Counted from the stretch's first letter, positions 34,201 to 46,703 are shown. The stretch: 64,000 nt of DNA from Datisca glomerata (GCA_003255025.1 QANY01008030.1:248001-312000); one strand, 5' to 3'. Program-made: numbers and translations. Notes: generated by a model from the letters alone, not told the origin.

Positions 34201-35745
34201 GTGAATTAAGTCATCATTAAGGTTCTACGTATTTTTCATGCATAAGTTATAACAACTTATTTTATGAATAAAATCTTTATTTTCTGTGAATTGCAGAAAC
34301 TGTTATAAATGGCATGGAGCCATGATGTGCATCTTGTATGCGTGGTTATTTGCTATCTATAATTTATTTCTTCTTAAATGGTTATATGTTGCTTATTGAT
34401 AAAAAACTAACACATCGAATTTATTTATGTCTATTTGGGAGTACTTGAACCCAGTTTAGCTTTGTTGCTTAATTTTCTTCATTGTATATTGGCTTATTTC
34501 TAGTTCATAGTTTCTAGTTTTCTGTTTTATTAGTTTTTAGTTTGTCACTCTCCTGTGCGATATACCTGAGAATTATTTCCCTTGTGTATCTGTCTTTTCT
34601 TTGGTTCTAATATATTTTACCTTTAACCAAAAAAATTCACGAATACTAATCGTAAGGCATATGCAACATGATGAAAGGTCATTTTCCCTTGTGTATCTGA
34701 GATTTTGATGTTGATCTCATGTGGTTTTTCTCTGCTCTAAACCTTTTGTTCAACAAGTTATATATGATTTGTGCCTTTACTTTCAAATATTATAACTGCT
34801 CTATTTGTCTTGCACCACATATTTATGTACATGTGATGTAGGTTTAGATCTATATAATCATTATTATAATCAAAAGTATATTACAACCTAAGGGAATTAT
34901 ACAGCCTGTGGGAATTATTCAACATCCGTGCACTTTCCATTAAAATCAATTGTCCTTTTTTGTTATTCTGCTTATCCATGTGGTTTGCTATTGCCTCAAT
35001 GATGTTAGCAATTTTTTTTCAAAACAGAATGAGGACGAGTTTTGTTATTGGTGCTTGTTTGGATTATCCATTACAACAAAAGCAGACAAGAAGGAAAGGA
35101 AAACCTGCTCTTAAGAAAGTAGGCCTTTCTTTGCTTCTTTTTGCCCCCAGTCTTACATGTATTTAGTATTCGTATACATATATAGTTACTTTGTTTAGTT
35201 TCCTAGATTTTGTGTGTGTGTGTGTTATATATTGAATTATCTCTAGTTCTTTCAATATTGGAGGTTTGTATATTGGTTTTGTATTATCTAATCCTTGCTT
35301 GATTTGTTACTACCGGTATCCTTATTATCCTATGTTGTACACTTGATATATCATTGTCGGCATGCTTAAATTTGCATTATTGTGGTCTACTTGGATTCTG
35401 CTTCAGGATCTTATTATTTATCTTGTTATTTATCTTTAAGTAGATTACAGATCAAAGATGAAAAATGCATTGCAACACGATCCTGAGGGCACAAACGATG
35501 CAGCTAAAGCAAACATTAAAAGTACCAAGATTAATGATCATTGAAGAAGCGTCTAGATAAATATAGTCCAGCAAAGGAAGCAATTCTCGATCCATTCATT
35601 AGCGACTTAATAGTTAAAGAAGTCGATTGAGTTTAGAATAGAAGGTATTTGTCACGAAAAAAGAATATGCATATGTAGTGATACTAATCAATGATATGCT
35701 TTTTTTTAAAGAGTTGTTATTTCATTCAGATTTACAATGAGATTA
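34201..35745 (+). other. Low-complexity, intron-like region downstream of the kinase fragment
   Basis: T-rich on the plus strand with no firm gene. Two exon-like islands stand out: about 35025-35120 (a basic frame ending QTRRKGKPALKKVG) and about 35455-35630 (KKRLDKYSPAKEAILDPFIS with stops around). I cannot assign either. Confidence 0.3.
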
Positions 35746-35749
35746 ATAC

Positions 35750-36340
35750 GCAAAAATGATCAAGTATATAAAAATTTACATAAAGATTTATAATGAGATT
35801 AAAGGTTGAAAAATGATCAAGTGTAAACAAAGTGGCGATTGGGAGGGAGAATGGTGAAAAGGGCTATCTTGTGAAAATGATTAAGTACATGAAAATAGTT
35901 GAGTACCATCAAAACACGTACATGAAAATGGAAAAGTATAGAAAATTCCCAACTTCATGAAAATATGGCTAAGTGACAGAAAATGTGTAAAATGACCAAG
36001 TGTGTGAATGTATAATTTGTCGACTATAATAAAGTATGTGAAAATGTTTAAGTGTATGAAATGACCAGATTTGTAAAAATGATTAAGTGTGTCAAAATGA
36101 CCAAGTGTATGAAAATGTTTAAGTGTGTGAAATTGGCTAAGTTGTAAAAATTGCCAAGTGTGTGAAAATAACACTTAGCAATCGGATCCATTAAACTAGC
36201 ATTTGGCAATAAAGAAATGATCAAGTATGTTAAATGATTAAGTTGAAAAAAGGGTTAAGTTGTGAAAATAACTAAGCACATGAAAATGATCAAGTAAGTT
36301 AAAATGGTTAAGGATATCAAAATGGTTAAATGTGTGAAAC
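35750..36340 (+). repeat. ~20-bp minisatellite 'AAAATGACCAAGTGTGTG'
   Basis: Degenerate units of about 16-21 bp (aaaatgaccaagtgtgtg, aaaatggttaagtgtg and variants) run through the whole stretch. The open frame on the opposite strand at 35881-36174 (HTLGHFHTLKHF...) is its translation. Confidence 0.85.
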
Positions 36341-36352
36341 GGCACCGGTAGA

Positions 36353-36405
36353 CCCCAAACGCCAGTTATGGTAGGCGAATCGCCAGCCATGACTGGCGTT
36401 TGGGG
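36353..36405. repeat. Inverted repeat with 14-bp perfect arms (CCCCAAACGCCAGT)
   Basis: The left arm at 36353-36366 and right arm ACTGGCGTTTGGGG at 36392-36405 flank a 25-bp spacer. More copies of GGCGTTT/AAACGCC follow to about 36525 and again, in weaker form, at 37.2-37.45 kb. Confidence 0.85.
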
Positions 36406-37439
36406 CATGCTAGTGGCGCTTTGTGCCCTAAACGCCATGGTAACATGCATTTGGCTCGTGTCCCAGTGACACGGGCCAAACGCCTGTGTGTCTGACGTTT
36501 AGGGCCCAAACGCCACCAGCATGCATTTGGCCCAATACTCCATATTGGATCGTGGCACGTGTAGGTCAACTTTCAGAGGGTATAAATTTTTTACTCGGGT
36601 GGAACCACGCCGCCTGTAAGATATCAAATCGAAGCTTATTCAAAGACCTACATGCTGGACATGCTTTACCCATTAAAGCTCAGTTTTGGGTCCAAAAATT
36701 AATGTTTTGAGTACTTTCAGAGGCATGTAAGCTGTTTCGGTCTTAATTTTGGGCTTTCTCGTAATTCTCATCTCTTTTAAATTAAAACATAAATAGGTTG
36801 TTTTCCAAATTTTACGGGGTTATATTTAAAAAATTAAAGGTTAAAATTTCAAATTTTAATATTCAATTTCAAACTTTTATCAGATATGTTCGATTTATAG
36901 ATAGAATCTGACCTTGAGGGTTATACTTATTCGTCAAATCGATAAATAAGATTTACCGACCATCATAACATCATGACCTATAATTATATATGGTGAAAAC
37001 CCGTCTCGCTCGATACTTGTCACAAAAGCACAACAACATTATCAATGACAATTTTTAACGAGTTCAGGAATAACTGTTCAATTGTATCGGGAATTCTTAA
37101 TTAATCAAATCTAATTTCACATAATAAGTGAGTATCACGAATGTTTGCTTTGAAATAACGATTTTTTTCTATTTTTATCGATGATTTTTCTGGTGTACAG
37201 TAAATAATTACAAAATTATCAATTTTAAGAAAAATTGTAGAGAATGGAGATTAGAGCCATATAAATGGTGATTAGGAGTAAAAAAGTGGCAATTAGGATG
37301 GAGACTGGCGATCGCCTATTTGTACATGGCGTTTGGAGACTGAAACATGCGATTGGTGATATAAAACTAGCGCTTGGCTTTGACGATGCGATTAACACCT
37401 TTAGGATGGCGTTTAGGGGCAAAAAATAGGCGATTCACC

Positions 37440-39215
37440 TATTACGTATGGCGATTATGTTGTACATATTTAGTGAACCCCTCCAAGAATTATTATTTTG
37501 TACGTATTTGGTGAATCTCGATACGTAATTGATAAACCACAATACATATTTGATTAACCTATCTAAGAATTATCAGTTTGTATGCATTTACTCAACCCCA
37601 TTACGTAGTGGGGTACAAAGAGAATCTTGAGTGGTTCACCAAAATATTTCACGTACAAAATTAATCATTCTTGGAGGGGTTCATCAAAATATTTCACGTA
37701 CAAAATTAATAATTTTTTGAATGGTTCACCAAAATACTTCACGTACAAAATTAATAATTTTCTTAGGGGTTCACCAAAATATTTAACGTACAAAATTAAT
37801 CATTTTTTGAGGGGTTCAACAAAATATTTTACGTACAAAATCAATAATTCTTCAAGGGGTTTACCAAAATATTTTATGTACAAATCTATCATTCTTGGAG
37901 GGGTTCATCAAAATATTTCACGTACAAAATTAATAATTCTTGGAGGGATTCACCAAAATATTTCAAATACAAAATCAATCATTCTTGGAGGGGTTATCAA
38001 AATATTTCACGTCCAAAATCAATAATTCTTCAAGAGATTCACCAAAATATTTCACGTACAAAATTGATCATTCTTCGAGCCGTTCACCAAAATATTTCAC
38101 GTACAAATTTAATCATTTGAGGGGTTGATCAAAATATTTCACGTACGAAATCACCGAAAAAATAACAAAACCGCCAAAAAAATAAAAATGCCAGGAACCG
38201 CCGGTATTTGACCCAAAACCACCACTATAAGCCCAAAACCACTGTTGTTGGGCCCAAAGCCGCCGCTATTGGGCCCAAACACGCCGCTATTTTGCCCAAA
38301 ACCACCGGTAGTGGTTAGAGAAACTGCCGGGATAAATTGGTGAACCCTAGTACGTAATTGGTGAGTCTCACTACGTAACTGGTGAACCGCACTACGTAAT
38401 TGGTGAACCACAGTACGTAATTGGTGAACCCCACTATGTATTTAGTGAACCCCTCTAAGAATTATTAATTTGTACGTATTTGGTGAACTCCATTACGTAA
38501 TTGGTGAACCCTAGTACGTAATTGGTGAACTCTTCCAAGAATTATTCTTTTGTACGTATTTGGTGAACCCTACTACGTAATTGGTGAATCTCACTACGTA
38601 ATTGGTGAACCCTACTACGTAATTGGTGAACCCTACTACGTAATTGGTGAACTTCACTACGTAATCGGTGAATCCTTCCAAAAATTATTCTTTTGTAAGT
38701 ATTTAGTGAACCCCATTATATAATTGGTGAACCTCATTACGTAATTGGTGAGCCCTTCCAATTATTCTTTTGTACGTATTTGGTGAACCGCACTACTTAA
38801 TTGGTGAACTCCACTATGTAATTGGTGAACCTCTCCAAAAATTATTCTTCTGTATGTATTTGGTGAACCCCACTACATACTTGGTGAACCCCATTACGTA
38901 ATAGGTGAACTCCAATACATAAATGGTGAACCCCTCCAAGAATTATTCTTTTGTATGTATTTGGTGAATCCCACTACGTAATTGGTGAATCCGACTACGT
39001 AATTGGTGAACCCCTCCAAAAATTATTCTTTTGTACGTATTTGGTGAATCTCACTACGTAATCGGTGAACCCCACTACGTAATCGGTGAACCCCAGTACG
39101 TAATTGGTGAACCCCTCTAAGAATTATTTTTTTGTACGTATTTGGTGACCACTACTACGTAATTGATGAACTCTACTACGTAATTAGTGAATTCCACTAG
39201 ACATTTAGTGAACTA
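37440..39215. repeat. Minisatellite block 'TTGGTGAACCCC..TACGTAA' with orientation switches
   Basis: Between about 37625 and 38150 the units read 'ggttcaccaaaatatttcacgtacaaaattaat' with a ~45-46-bp period. From about 38330 to 39200 (and at 37440-37600) they read in the opposite direction as 'tacgtaattggtgaacccc', with periods near 21-22 bp and 'ttggaagaattattcttttgtacgtat' spacers. The centre (38150-38330) is a separate ~20-bp array of CCAAAACCACCG-like units. The forward frame 37627-38025 repeats GSPKYFTYKINNFLR every 15 codons. Confidence 0.9.
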
Positions 39216-39829
39216 AAAAAAACTAAAAAAAAGTACTACATGTTGGGTTTTGTATGACTCAGAATGCTCCAGATGTAATTTATGAGCCACAATAACCCAA
39301 CATCCAATGTCGTGAAATCTTCACGACATGATAAAATTTTCCAGAACTATCATATACACGTGGGTTAATGTGAAAAAGTTACTCTTTTATTTGAAATTTC
39401 TAAGGATAAAAGCTTAATTTGGGCTCGTTTTGTCTTTTCAATTAATTGGAGATTAATAAACTTAAAACTGATTTACATAATATTTGACAAGTATTTGGGT
39501 AAGATGAGGTCTGATATTCTACTTTAAAGCTTAAATGAAATGAAAATTAAACTTAGACGTGATTTTATAGGTTAGACTTAAAACTATCAGGGGTTTTTAA
39601 TAAGAAAAGAAAATGATTTAACTATTGAAATGTTCATACTTCTAAGACATGTTTCGAATCTCGAAAAGATTATTAAAAGTGTAGAAAAAGGGATTTTCAA
39701 CCCTGGTTTGAAAAGAAAACTATTTTGGGTAAATCAATAGTAGAGTTTTATGAAAAATATTAGTTTCCGTTCTTGACAAAAATAACTAACAAGATAGATT
39801 CAAAGCATTAATTTATGAAATATATTTGG
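39216..39829. other. Unassigned AT-rich spacer
   Basis: No gene is seen. A perfect 10-bp-arm hairpin (ATGTCGTGAA, loop ATC, TTCACGACAT) lies at 39307-39329. Confidence 0.5.
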
Positions 39830-42428
39830 CCCGCGGTTAAGACCGCTGGTATAAGTCAAAAGGTTGGGTCACAGACTGTTTTTCTCATAGAGACTCCAAA
39901 TTCTAACCACCAAGAATCACATTTTCACATTAAGCAATTGCTTTGAAAGCTACTTCAATGCTAAGTACAAGTGTTATGACAAATTTTAATACCTGTCGTA
40001 GAAGAATGTTGTCCAAAATGTAATGCTGTCTTGGGTGGAGCCTTTTCACGGCATGATATGGAGGGTTTCAGCCCATAGTTAAGTCTTTATATCACATTTA
40101 TTGAATTCATTTTTTTGAACTCCCGTTGAACCTTAAACATTGTTAAACCATCATTTTTGAATCACCAATACATTGCTTATACCCTTAAATATATTTGTTA
40201 GACCTCTTCAATATATTTATTGAACCGTTTAACCATTTCTTAAACCCATAATACTGGAAAAGTACTATGATATTGAAACTTTTTTCTAACTACTGACTTC
40301 TAGGGGCTCGCCCATGTGGCCTCAAGTGAAGTCACTTTACCCCATTGAAATTTTCTCTTTTAATCTTCTAGTATAATAATTTTTTATTTTTAATCTTTTT
40401 ACCTTTTTAACCCTAATGAAATTTTAAGAGTGATCATACTGAAATTTTTAGTTTTATTTTTTATTTTATATCAGTTTTAATCTTATTATTTTTTCAATTT
40501 TAACATTTTTACTTAAAATCTTCAATTCCAATATTCTTACCCACTTCACCGATTGTATCATTTGACATATCTCTTAATCCCTAACATTCATGTGTTTAAG
40601 TTTTAATCATTTATTTAAAAGATTTAATTTCAATCTCTTCACTCTCTTCATTGATTTTATCATTTGAGATATCATCTAGCCCGTCGGTAGCGAGGTTAGG
40701 CTCTCTCCCCCCTCTCAGTGGCTACAATGTCAGTTTAAAAAACCATTGGTTTAAAGCATTTACGACGATTAATTTTCTGGCAGTTTGTGAACTGCCACAA
40801 ACTTTTATGCCCGCGGTTAAGACCGTGGGTATAAGTAAAAAAGTTGTCACATATTGTTTTTCTTTTAGAGACTCAAAATTCTAACAGTCAATAATCTCAT
40901 TTTCACATTCAGTAATTACTTTGAAAGCTACTTCAATGCTAAGTACAAGTGTTAAGATAAATTTTAGTATCTGTCGAAGACGAATATTGTCAAAAAGGTA
41001 ATGCTGCCTTGCGTGGAGCATTTTCACGGTATGATATCGAGGGTTTTGGTTCAACCCATAGTTGATTCCTCCTAACACATTTATTGAACCCAATTTATTA
41101 AACACACTAAACATTATTGAACCACCATTTTTGAATCACCAACACATTGGTTAAACCGCCCAACATATTTGTTAGACCTCTTCCACATATTTGTTAGACC
41201 TCTTAACCACTTGTTGAGCCCTTAATACCAGAAAAGCACTCTGATAGTGATTTTTTTTCTAAAACTGCCCACTTGAAGGGGCTCACCCATGTGGCCTCCA
41301 GTGGGGTCACTTTACTCCACTGAATTTTTTTTAATCTTTTAGTATATAAATTTTTTAATTTTAACCCATTTATCTTTTTAACCCAATTGAAATTTTAAGA
41401 GTGACCATACTAAAATTTTTAAGTTTTACTTTTTTGTTTTATATCAGTTTTAATCTCATTATTTTTTCAATTTTAACATTTTTATTTAAAATCTTCAATT
41501 CCAATCTTCTTACTCACTTCACCGATTGCATCATTTGACATGTATCTTAATCTCTAATATTCATCTATTTTTACGTGTTAATCATTTTATTTAAAATCTA
41601 ATTTCAATCCCTCCCTCCCTCAATATTGATGGCTACAATGTCAGTTCAAAAAAACATTGGTTTAAAGCATTTACGATGATCAATTTTTTTGCAGTTCATT
41701 GACCGCCACAAACTTTTTGGGCCACGGTTAAGCCCGCCAGTATAAGTAAAAAATCTGTCACATACTATTTTTCTTATAGAAACTTCAAATTCTAACCGTA
41801 AATAATCTCATTTTCACATTCAATAATTGCTTTGAAAGCTATTTCAATCCTAAGTACAAGTGTTAAGATAAATTTTAGTATATTTTTCGTAGATGAATGT
41901 TGTCGAAAGGGTAATGCTGCCTTGCGTGGAGCCTTTTCACGGTATGATATCAAGGTTTTTGTTCAACCTATAGTTTAGTCCTCCTAACACATTTATTGAA
42001 CCCAATTTGTTAAACCCTCTAAACACATGTTGAACCTTAAATATTGTTGAACCATCATTTTTGAATCACCAATACACTGATTAAACCCTCAAACACGACC
42101 TCTCAAACACATTTGTTAGCCCTCTCAAACACATTTGTTGAACTCCTAACAACTTATTGAACCCTAAATACCATAAAAGCACTAAGATATTGAAATTTTT
42201 TTCTAATACCGCCCACTTTCAGGGGCTCGCCCATGTTTTCTCTCGTGGGGACATTTTCCCCCACTAAAATTTTCCTTTTTTATCTTTCAGTATAGATTTT
42301 TTTTATTTTTAACCCCTTTACCTTTTTAACCCTTATGAAATTTTAAGAGTGACCGTGCTGAAATTTTTAAGTTTCATTTTTTATTTTATATCAATTTTGT
42401 AACGCATTATTTTTTTCAATTTTAACCG
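39830..42428 (+). repeat. R1 tandem array: three ~0.9-1.0-kb units (third truncated)
   Basis: Units start with CCCGCGGTTAAGACCG at 39830 and 40810, and the diverged GCCACGGTTAAGCCCG at 41721 (spacing 980 and 911 bp). Each then carries 'gctacttcaatgctaagtacaagtgtta', a 'ttgaacc' minisatellite, 'aaaagcactatgatattgaaa', 'ggggctcgcccatgtggcct', a T-rich tract and, before the next unit, TGGCAGTT..AACTGCCA. The third unit stops where the LTR/leader-like repeat copy 3 begins. Confidence 0.9.
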
Positions 42429-43560
42429 TGTTGAAGCCAAAAACTTCTACAGTAATTTTCTTTATCATCTCTTCCTCCAATGACGCTCCTCTCAGAGCCA
42501 CCATTTTGGTCGTGGATCGTAGCAGTGGTCTTCATTCGTCCTCCTTCTTTTGTAGCGCTCCTCATGCCTTTCAAGTCTGTAAAACACAGACAAAGAACTC
42601 CAAGGGAGAGTTGGCGTGCCTTTTCTATCGATTGGTGAAGCCTTTATACCTGAGGCCTCAGGTGGGTGGAAGTGTGTCGAAGAAACCTCTTGAAGGCGTG
42701 TTGGAGAAATTTTGAAGGACACGACATATTTCTTGGCTGGCACAGATATGATGGAATGAAAGCGACTTTGAAAAAAAGATGGCAGATATTAAATGTTGAT
42801 ACGCCTACGAGATGACCAGACAGGGGCTATCCTGACAACGCATCATGGCGATTGAGCTTGTTGGGTGCTACTTTCGAATGATGACTTTGTGCTCGGAAAC
42901 TGCCTGAGCACTTTTGTCATATTTTTGCCTAACTCCTACTTTTTATTGAGCTCGGGTTTGTGGAGGCCGAGATCTATGGTGTCTGAACAGATGAGGTCAA
43001 CCTTCTTCCCTTGAAAGTCCCTTAGTGATAAAGTTCTCAGTGTGTTATGACACGTGTCATCATGTTACTGATGGTCGAGAAAATACCCATAACAGTTGTC
43101 CTTAGTTGTGGATCAAGGTGGCTTTCACTCAGTCAGGTGTGAAGACATCGTCACCTGAGCTTTTGGTCCAAGCTAATTGACTCATAATTTTCGCTTCCCT
43201 TGGATACTTCATCATTTCTGAGAGTTAATGCCGCAGAGTCGCGTGAAGGAGGTTGACTCCTGGACATGTCACTTCTCGTGGATGTATGGTTCCGCTCCTC
43301 TTAGTAGATTGGATGATGTTTGGCTTCTCAAAATTGTCTCGTTGATTTCCAAAACATCAACTTACCAACCGTTGGATGGTTTTTACGGTTGCCATTATGG
43401 CCGATGTAAATGCCCACATTAAATGGGTGGTTTTCTCCTAGGCCATTTCTTTTCCCATTTCCTTCATCTTCACTTCTTTTACGGGGCCCAAATGAAATGA
43501 AATCTTAATTTTTCCCTCTCTCCCTTCGTCTTTTTCATGAAAACAGTGATCCATCCCCTC
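42429..43560 (+). mobile_element. LTR/leader-like repeat, copy 3
   Basis: It begins TGTTGAAGCCAAAAACTTCT at the truncation point of the R1 array. Shared blocks are 'acacagacaaagaactccaag', 'gacacgtgtcatcatgtta', 'gaaaatacccataacagttg', 'gatgatgtttggcttctcaa' and 'ggttgccattatgg', in the same order as copies 1 and 2. Confidence 0.55.
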
Positions 43561-43584
43561 CCAGGATCTCATTCAACCTTAGGG

Positions 43585-44310
43585 GATGTTTTCCCTCTTT
43601 GGTCCTTTAGATGTCGTATCTTGGGATCACTATCATGCCATTTACGATGATTCTCTTTACTCGGTGGGTCTTTTACCTCTGATGGTTGCGGATTTGAAGT
43701 TGCATTGTCACTTCCATTGCAAGACATAGCCATTGGTAGTGATTTACAGTCCAGTCAGGGAATTTCATTCTCTGACTTATAACAAGGCGGCTTTCTCAGC
43801 CGTATTCCAACTTCTTCCCCATCACCACTCTCTTTCCTCAGACCAGCAGCTGCTCATCATAGTGATCCTTTAGAGAGTGTGAAGCGCACCTCTTATGATT
43901 ACACTTCTCGAAGTCGCCTCAAACTTGAAGGTGGATACCGCCTTCTTCTCTTTCCTTAAGTGGGAGAGATTGAAGCCTCCTTCATCCTTAGCTTGGAGAT
44001 TGGTTGTTGTATGTGGTTTGAATCCGCTTTTATCTTGTCTTAGCTGCGTCCTAACTTCTTCCTCATCATCGCTCCCTGCCTTCTGCCACCCTTGGTCCTT
44101 TCGGAACACCAGATGCTTGTGGCATCTTGCCTTCAATGTGGATGCATCTTATATGATCACTCTCTTTAGGATCGCCTCAAAATTGAGGACGTCTAACGCA
44201 TTCTTCTCTCTTTCTAAGAGGGAGATATTGAGGCCTCATTCATCCTCAACTCAGAAGCTAGCTACTGCTCATGGTTTGAGCAGAGCAACTGTAGTCCTCA
44301 AACTATAATA
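43585..44310 (+). pseudogene. Unrecognised decayed ORF following LTR/leader-like copy 3, with internal ~250-bp duplication
   Basis: A frame opening MFSLFGPLDVVSWDHYHAIY at about 43588 is stopped after about 45 codons; longer open stretches continue in other frames (43895-44308). The segment at about 43880-44020 is repeated in diverged form at about 44135-44275 (both have 'gcctcaaa.ttgagg', 'cattcttctctctttc', 'gggagatattgargcct'). The position after the promoter-like repeat suggests the first gene of that element, but I recognise no family. Confidence 0.35.
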
Positions 44311-45429
44311 GAGCTTAAGAAAGTCATGGAGATCCTACGGCCCCTAGTCCAGGGGTTTTTGCTGTTTAGTTAGCCTAGGTGGGGCTCTCCCTCTTATCCA
44401 AGGAGATTTTTGTATCTTTGATTGTTCTTATAACCCTTCGTTTATTAATGAGTATAAACCTTTTTTTTATTTCGAGCTCTTTTGTTTAGCTCTTCTTTTG
44501 CTTCATTTTCCTTGTCGTAAGCCGCACGACCTGAGTGGAGGTTCTAACTTTCCTCGAGCACTAAGTTGGGCTATGTGTGGTCTTTATCTTACTTAGCTGA
44601 GGAGTGTCACTCCTTTTCTTTTATTGATTTGAGCTGCAAGATTTCTAAGATCCTGAGTTTGAGTGGGTTTGAAAACATCCTTGATCCTTTCAATGGGTTT
44701 CCCTCTTTGAGAATTATTCCTTTTGGGGGGCCTGGTCAGGCAGATCACTGCTCGGGGGCATCCTTACTCTTGGTCGAGGTGAAATCTTTTTCCCTTGGCG
44801 ATTAGTCAAAGGATTTTTCTTTGACGGGTTGGAGTGCTTTGCTCCTAGCCGCAAGTCCTAGATCTGGTCGGGCATTTTCCTTGTAAGTTCGTCAGATGTT
44901 CTCTTACTTTTGGATGTGATTGCTCTGGTAAGGTCCTTTAACGTATTCTGGTGAGCAGTCTTTTATTTCTACTCAGATCCTTTTACATTGGTTATGTTTT
45001 GTTTGTTTAAAAGTGTTTGGCAGCCATCTTGTCGATATCTAGCCAAGTTTTTCCTGCTTTAGCTTAGTTTCATCCTTGAGATGACGGGCTCGACAGATAT
45101 CCCCATGTCGGTATCTAGGCTTTGTTTGGTCCTTTGATTCGAGGTCTTAGCTTTACTTCCATTGGGCTTTGTTCGGTCTAGGTAAGACCTGTCCTTTATT
45201 TCTTGGTAACTCTAAGTGTCGTGCTATGTATCCTTGGTACCCTTTGTCGATCCGAGCTGCTTCTAATCAATAGTAGCCTCAGCTGCAGATGTTTAATTAG
45301 GTGTTATGAACCTTCATGGAGAATAAACGTACTTTCTTTTGGTGCTTGGCCAAACGGTTTTTCTGGGTGAGCTATAGGGCTCTGAGTCATCGGGTGCTCC
45401 TGTTCTGACAAGACCTTTAATCCCTCTTA
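44311..45429 (+). other. Non-coding tail of the element after copy 3
   Basis: T-rich, GC-moderate sequence with words such as 'gagctgaggtgctc' beginning to appear. No gene recognised; the frame 44566-44805 has no domain. Confidence 0.3.
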
Positions 45430-46015
45430 CGAGCTAAGGCACTTAGCTGACATATCTTATGTCGATATCTAGTCGGGCTTTATTTGTGTCTCGGTAGGTG
45501 CTATCTGCGAGCTGAGGTGCTCAACAGACATCTCTTTTTGTTTATATCTGTCCAATCTTCAATTGGGCTTGGGTAGATCCCGTCTGCGAGCTGCGGTGCT
45601 CAGAAAACACCTCTTCCATCGATATTTGGCCAGGCTTTGAATGGACCTAAGTAGATCCCGTCTGCGAGCTGAGGTGCTTGGTAGATATATCCTCTATTGA
45701 TATCTGGCCAGGCTTTGATTGTGCCTGGGTAGATGTCGTCTATGAACTGAGGTGCTCGGTAGACATCTCCTCTGTCAATATTTGGTCACAGTTTGATTGG
45801 GCCTTGATAGGTCCCGTCTGTGAGATGAGGTGCTCGACAGATATCTCCTCTTTCAATATCTGGCCAGGCTTTGATTGGGCCTGGGTAGATCCCGTCTGTG
45901 ACCTGAGGTGCTTGGCAGACATCTCCTCTATTGATATTTGGCCAGGCTTTGATTGGGCCTGGGTAGATCCCGTCTGCAAACTGAGGTGCTCGACAAACAT
46001 CTCTTCGTCGATTAA
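45430..46015 (+). repeat. 78-bp tandem repeat, in-frame 26-residue period
   Basis: GAGCTGAGGTGCT-type unit starts fall at 45666, 45744, 45822, 45900 and 45978, exactly 78 bp apart, with earlier degenerate units back to about 45430. Because 78 is divisible by 3, the frame 45678-46040 repeats DISSIDIWPGFDWAWVDPVC with LRCS for four to five units. I regard coding as incidental. Confidence 0.9.
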
Positions 46016-46703
46016 TTCTAGGAGCTCAGGACTTCATTAGTCGTCAATTGTCAAATCCCGACTGGTCGACTAAAGTGCTCGTGCATGTAGTAGAAAGGTC
46101 GATTCTTAGAGATTTATAAAAGATCATAAGCAAATAATCCTGCCACACATTTTATTCTTTTCAAAAAGTATATTTACTCATAAAAGAACTACATAAGATG
46201 CTAATTCTAAATGAGGAGGAAAGGAGATCTCATATTTACGCCTCCGTGACGGGGCCTTCTAAGCTTCCCACCTGTTCGTAGGCAAACATGGGTTTGTCCT
46301 TGCCTTTCTTCTCCGACGAATCTGGCGGGAGTACGACCAATCGTCTTTATAATATCCTCCGTATTTATTAACCGTATTAAAAGTCTAAGGGTAAGACTAG
46401 AGTGAGATTGAATGAAAGATTAATGTAATTAAACATTAAGATATAAGTTTATTGTCTATAAATAGATAAATGACTATGGTGTCCCCAAAGATTAATGTGA
46501 ATATAAGATTTTTATATACAATATTGTACTCAAATTGAAGACCTCGATGAGATGAATTTAACGGTACTTTTGAATTTTCAATTGGAGCTAAGATGAAAAA
46601 GATTAATCAAGTCAAAGATATTACTAATTAGGCTAATTTTGAAAATTGAGTATAAAAATATTTTAGTAAAAAAAAAAAGTAAATAAATAAAAGAAGAACA
46701 AAG
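46016..46703. other. Unassigned spacer before the non-coding LTR element
   Basis: A short GC-rich island at about 46230-46340 (minus strand reads FAYEQVGSLEGPVTEA) resembles nothing I can name. The rest is AT-rich. Confidence 0.3.

Noticed and set aside
35881..36174. Minus-strand ORF with repeated HTLGHF
   Set aside because: A translation of the ~20-bp minisatellite.
37440..39215. CRISPR-like array of short repeats
   Set aside because: Units are degenerate, periods vary, the spacers are themselves repeats, orientation flips, and the host is a plant. It is a minisatellite.
45678..46040. A real Trp-rich repeat protein gene
   Set aside because: No start context, no flanking gene structure, and the frame exists because 78 is a multiple of three. 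Kept only as a finding about periodicity.
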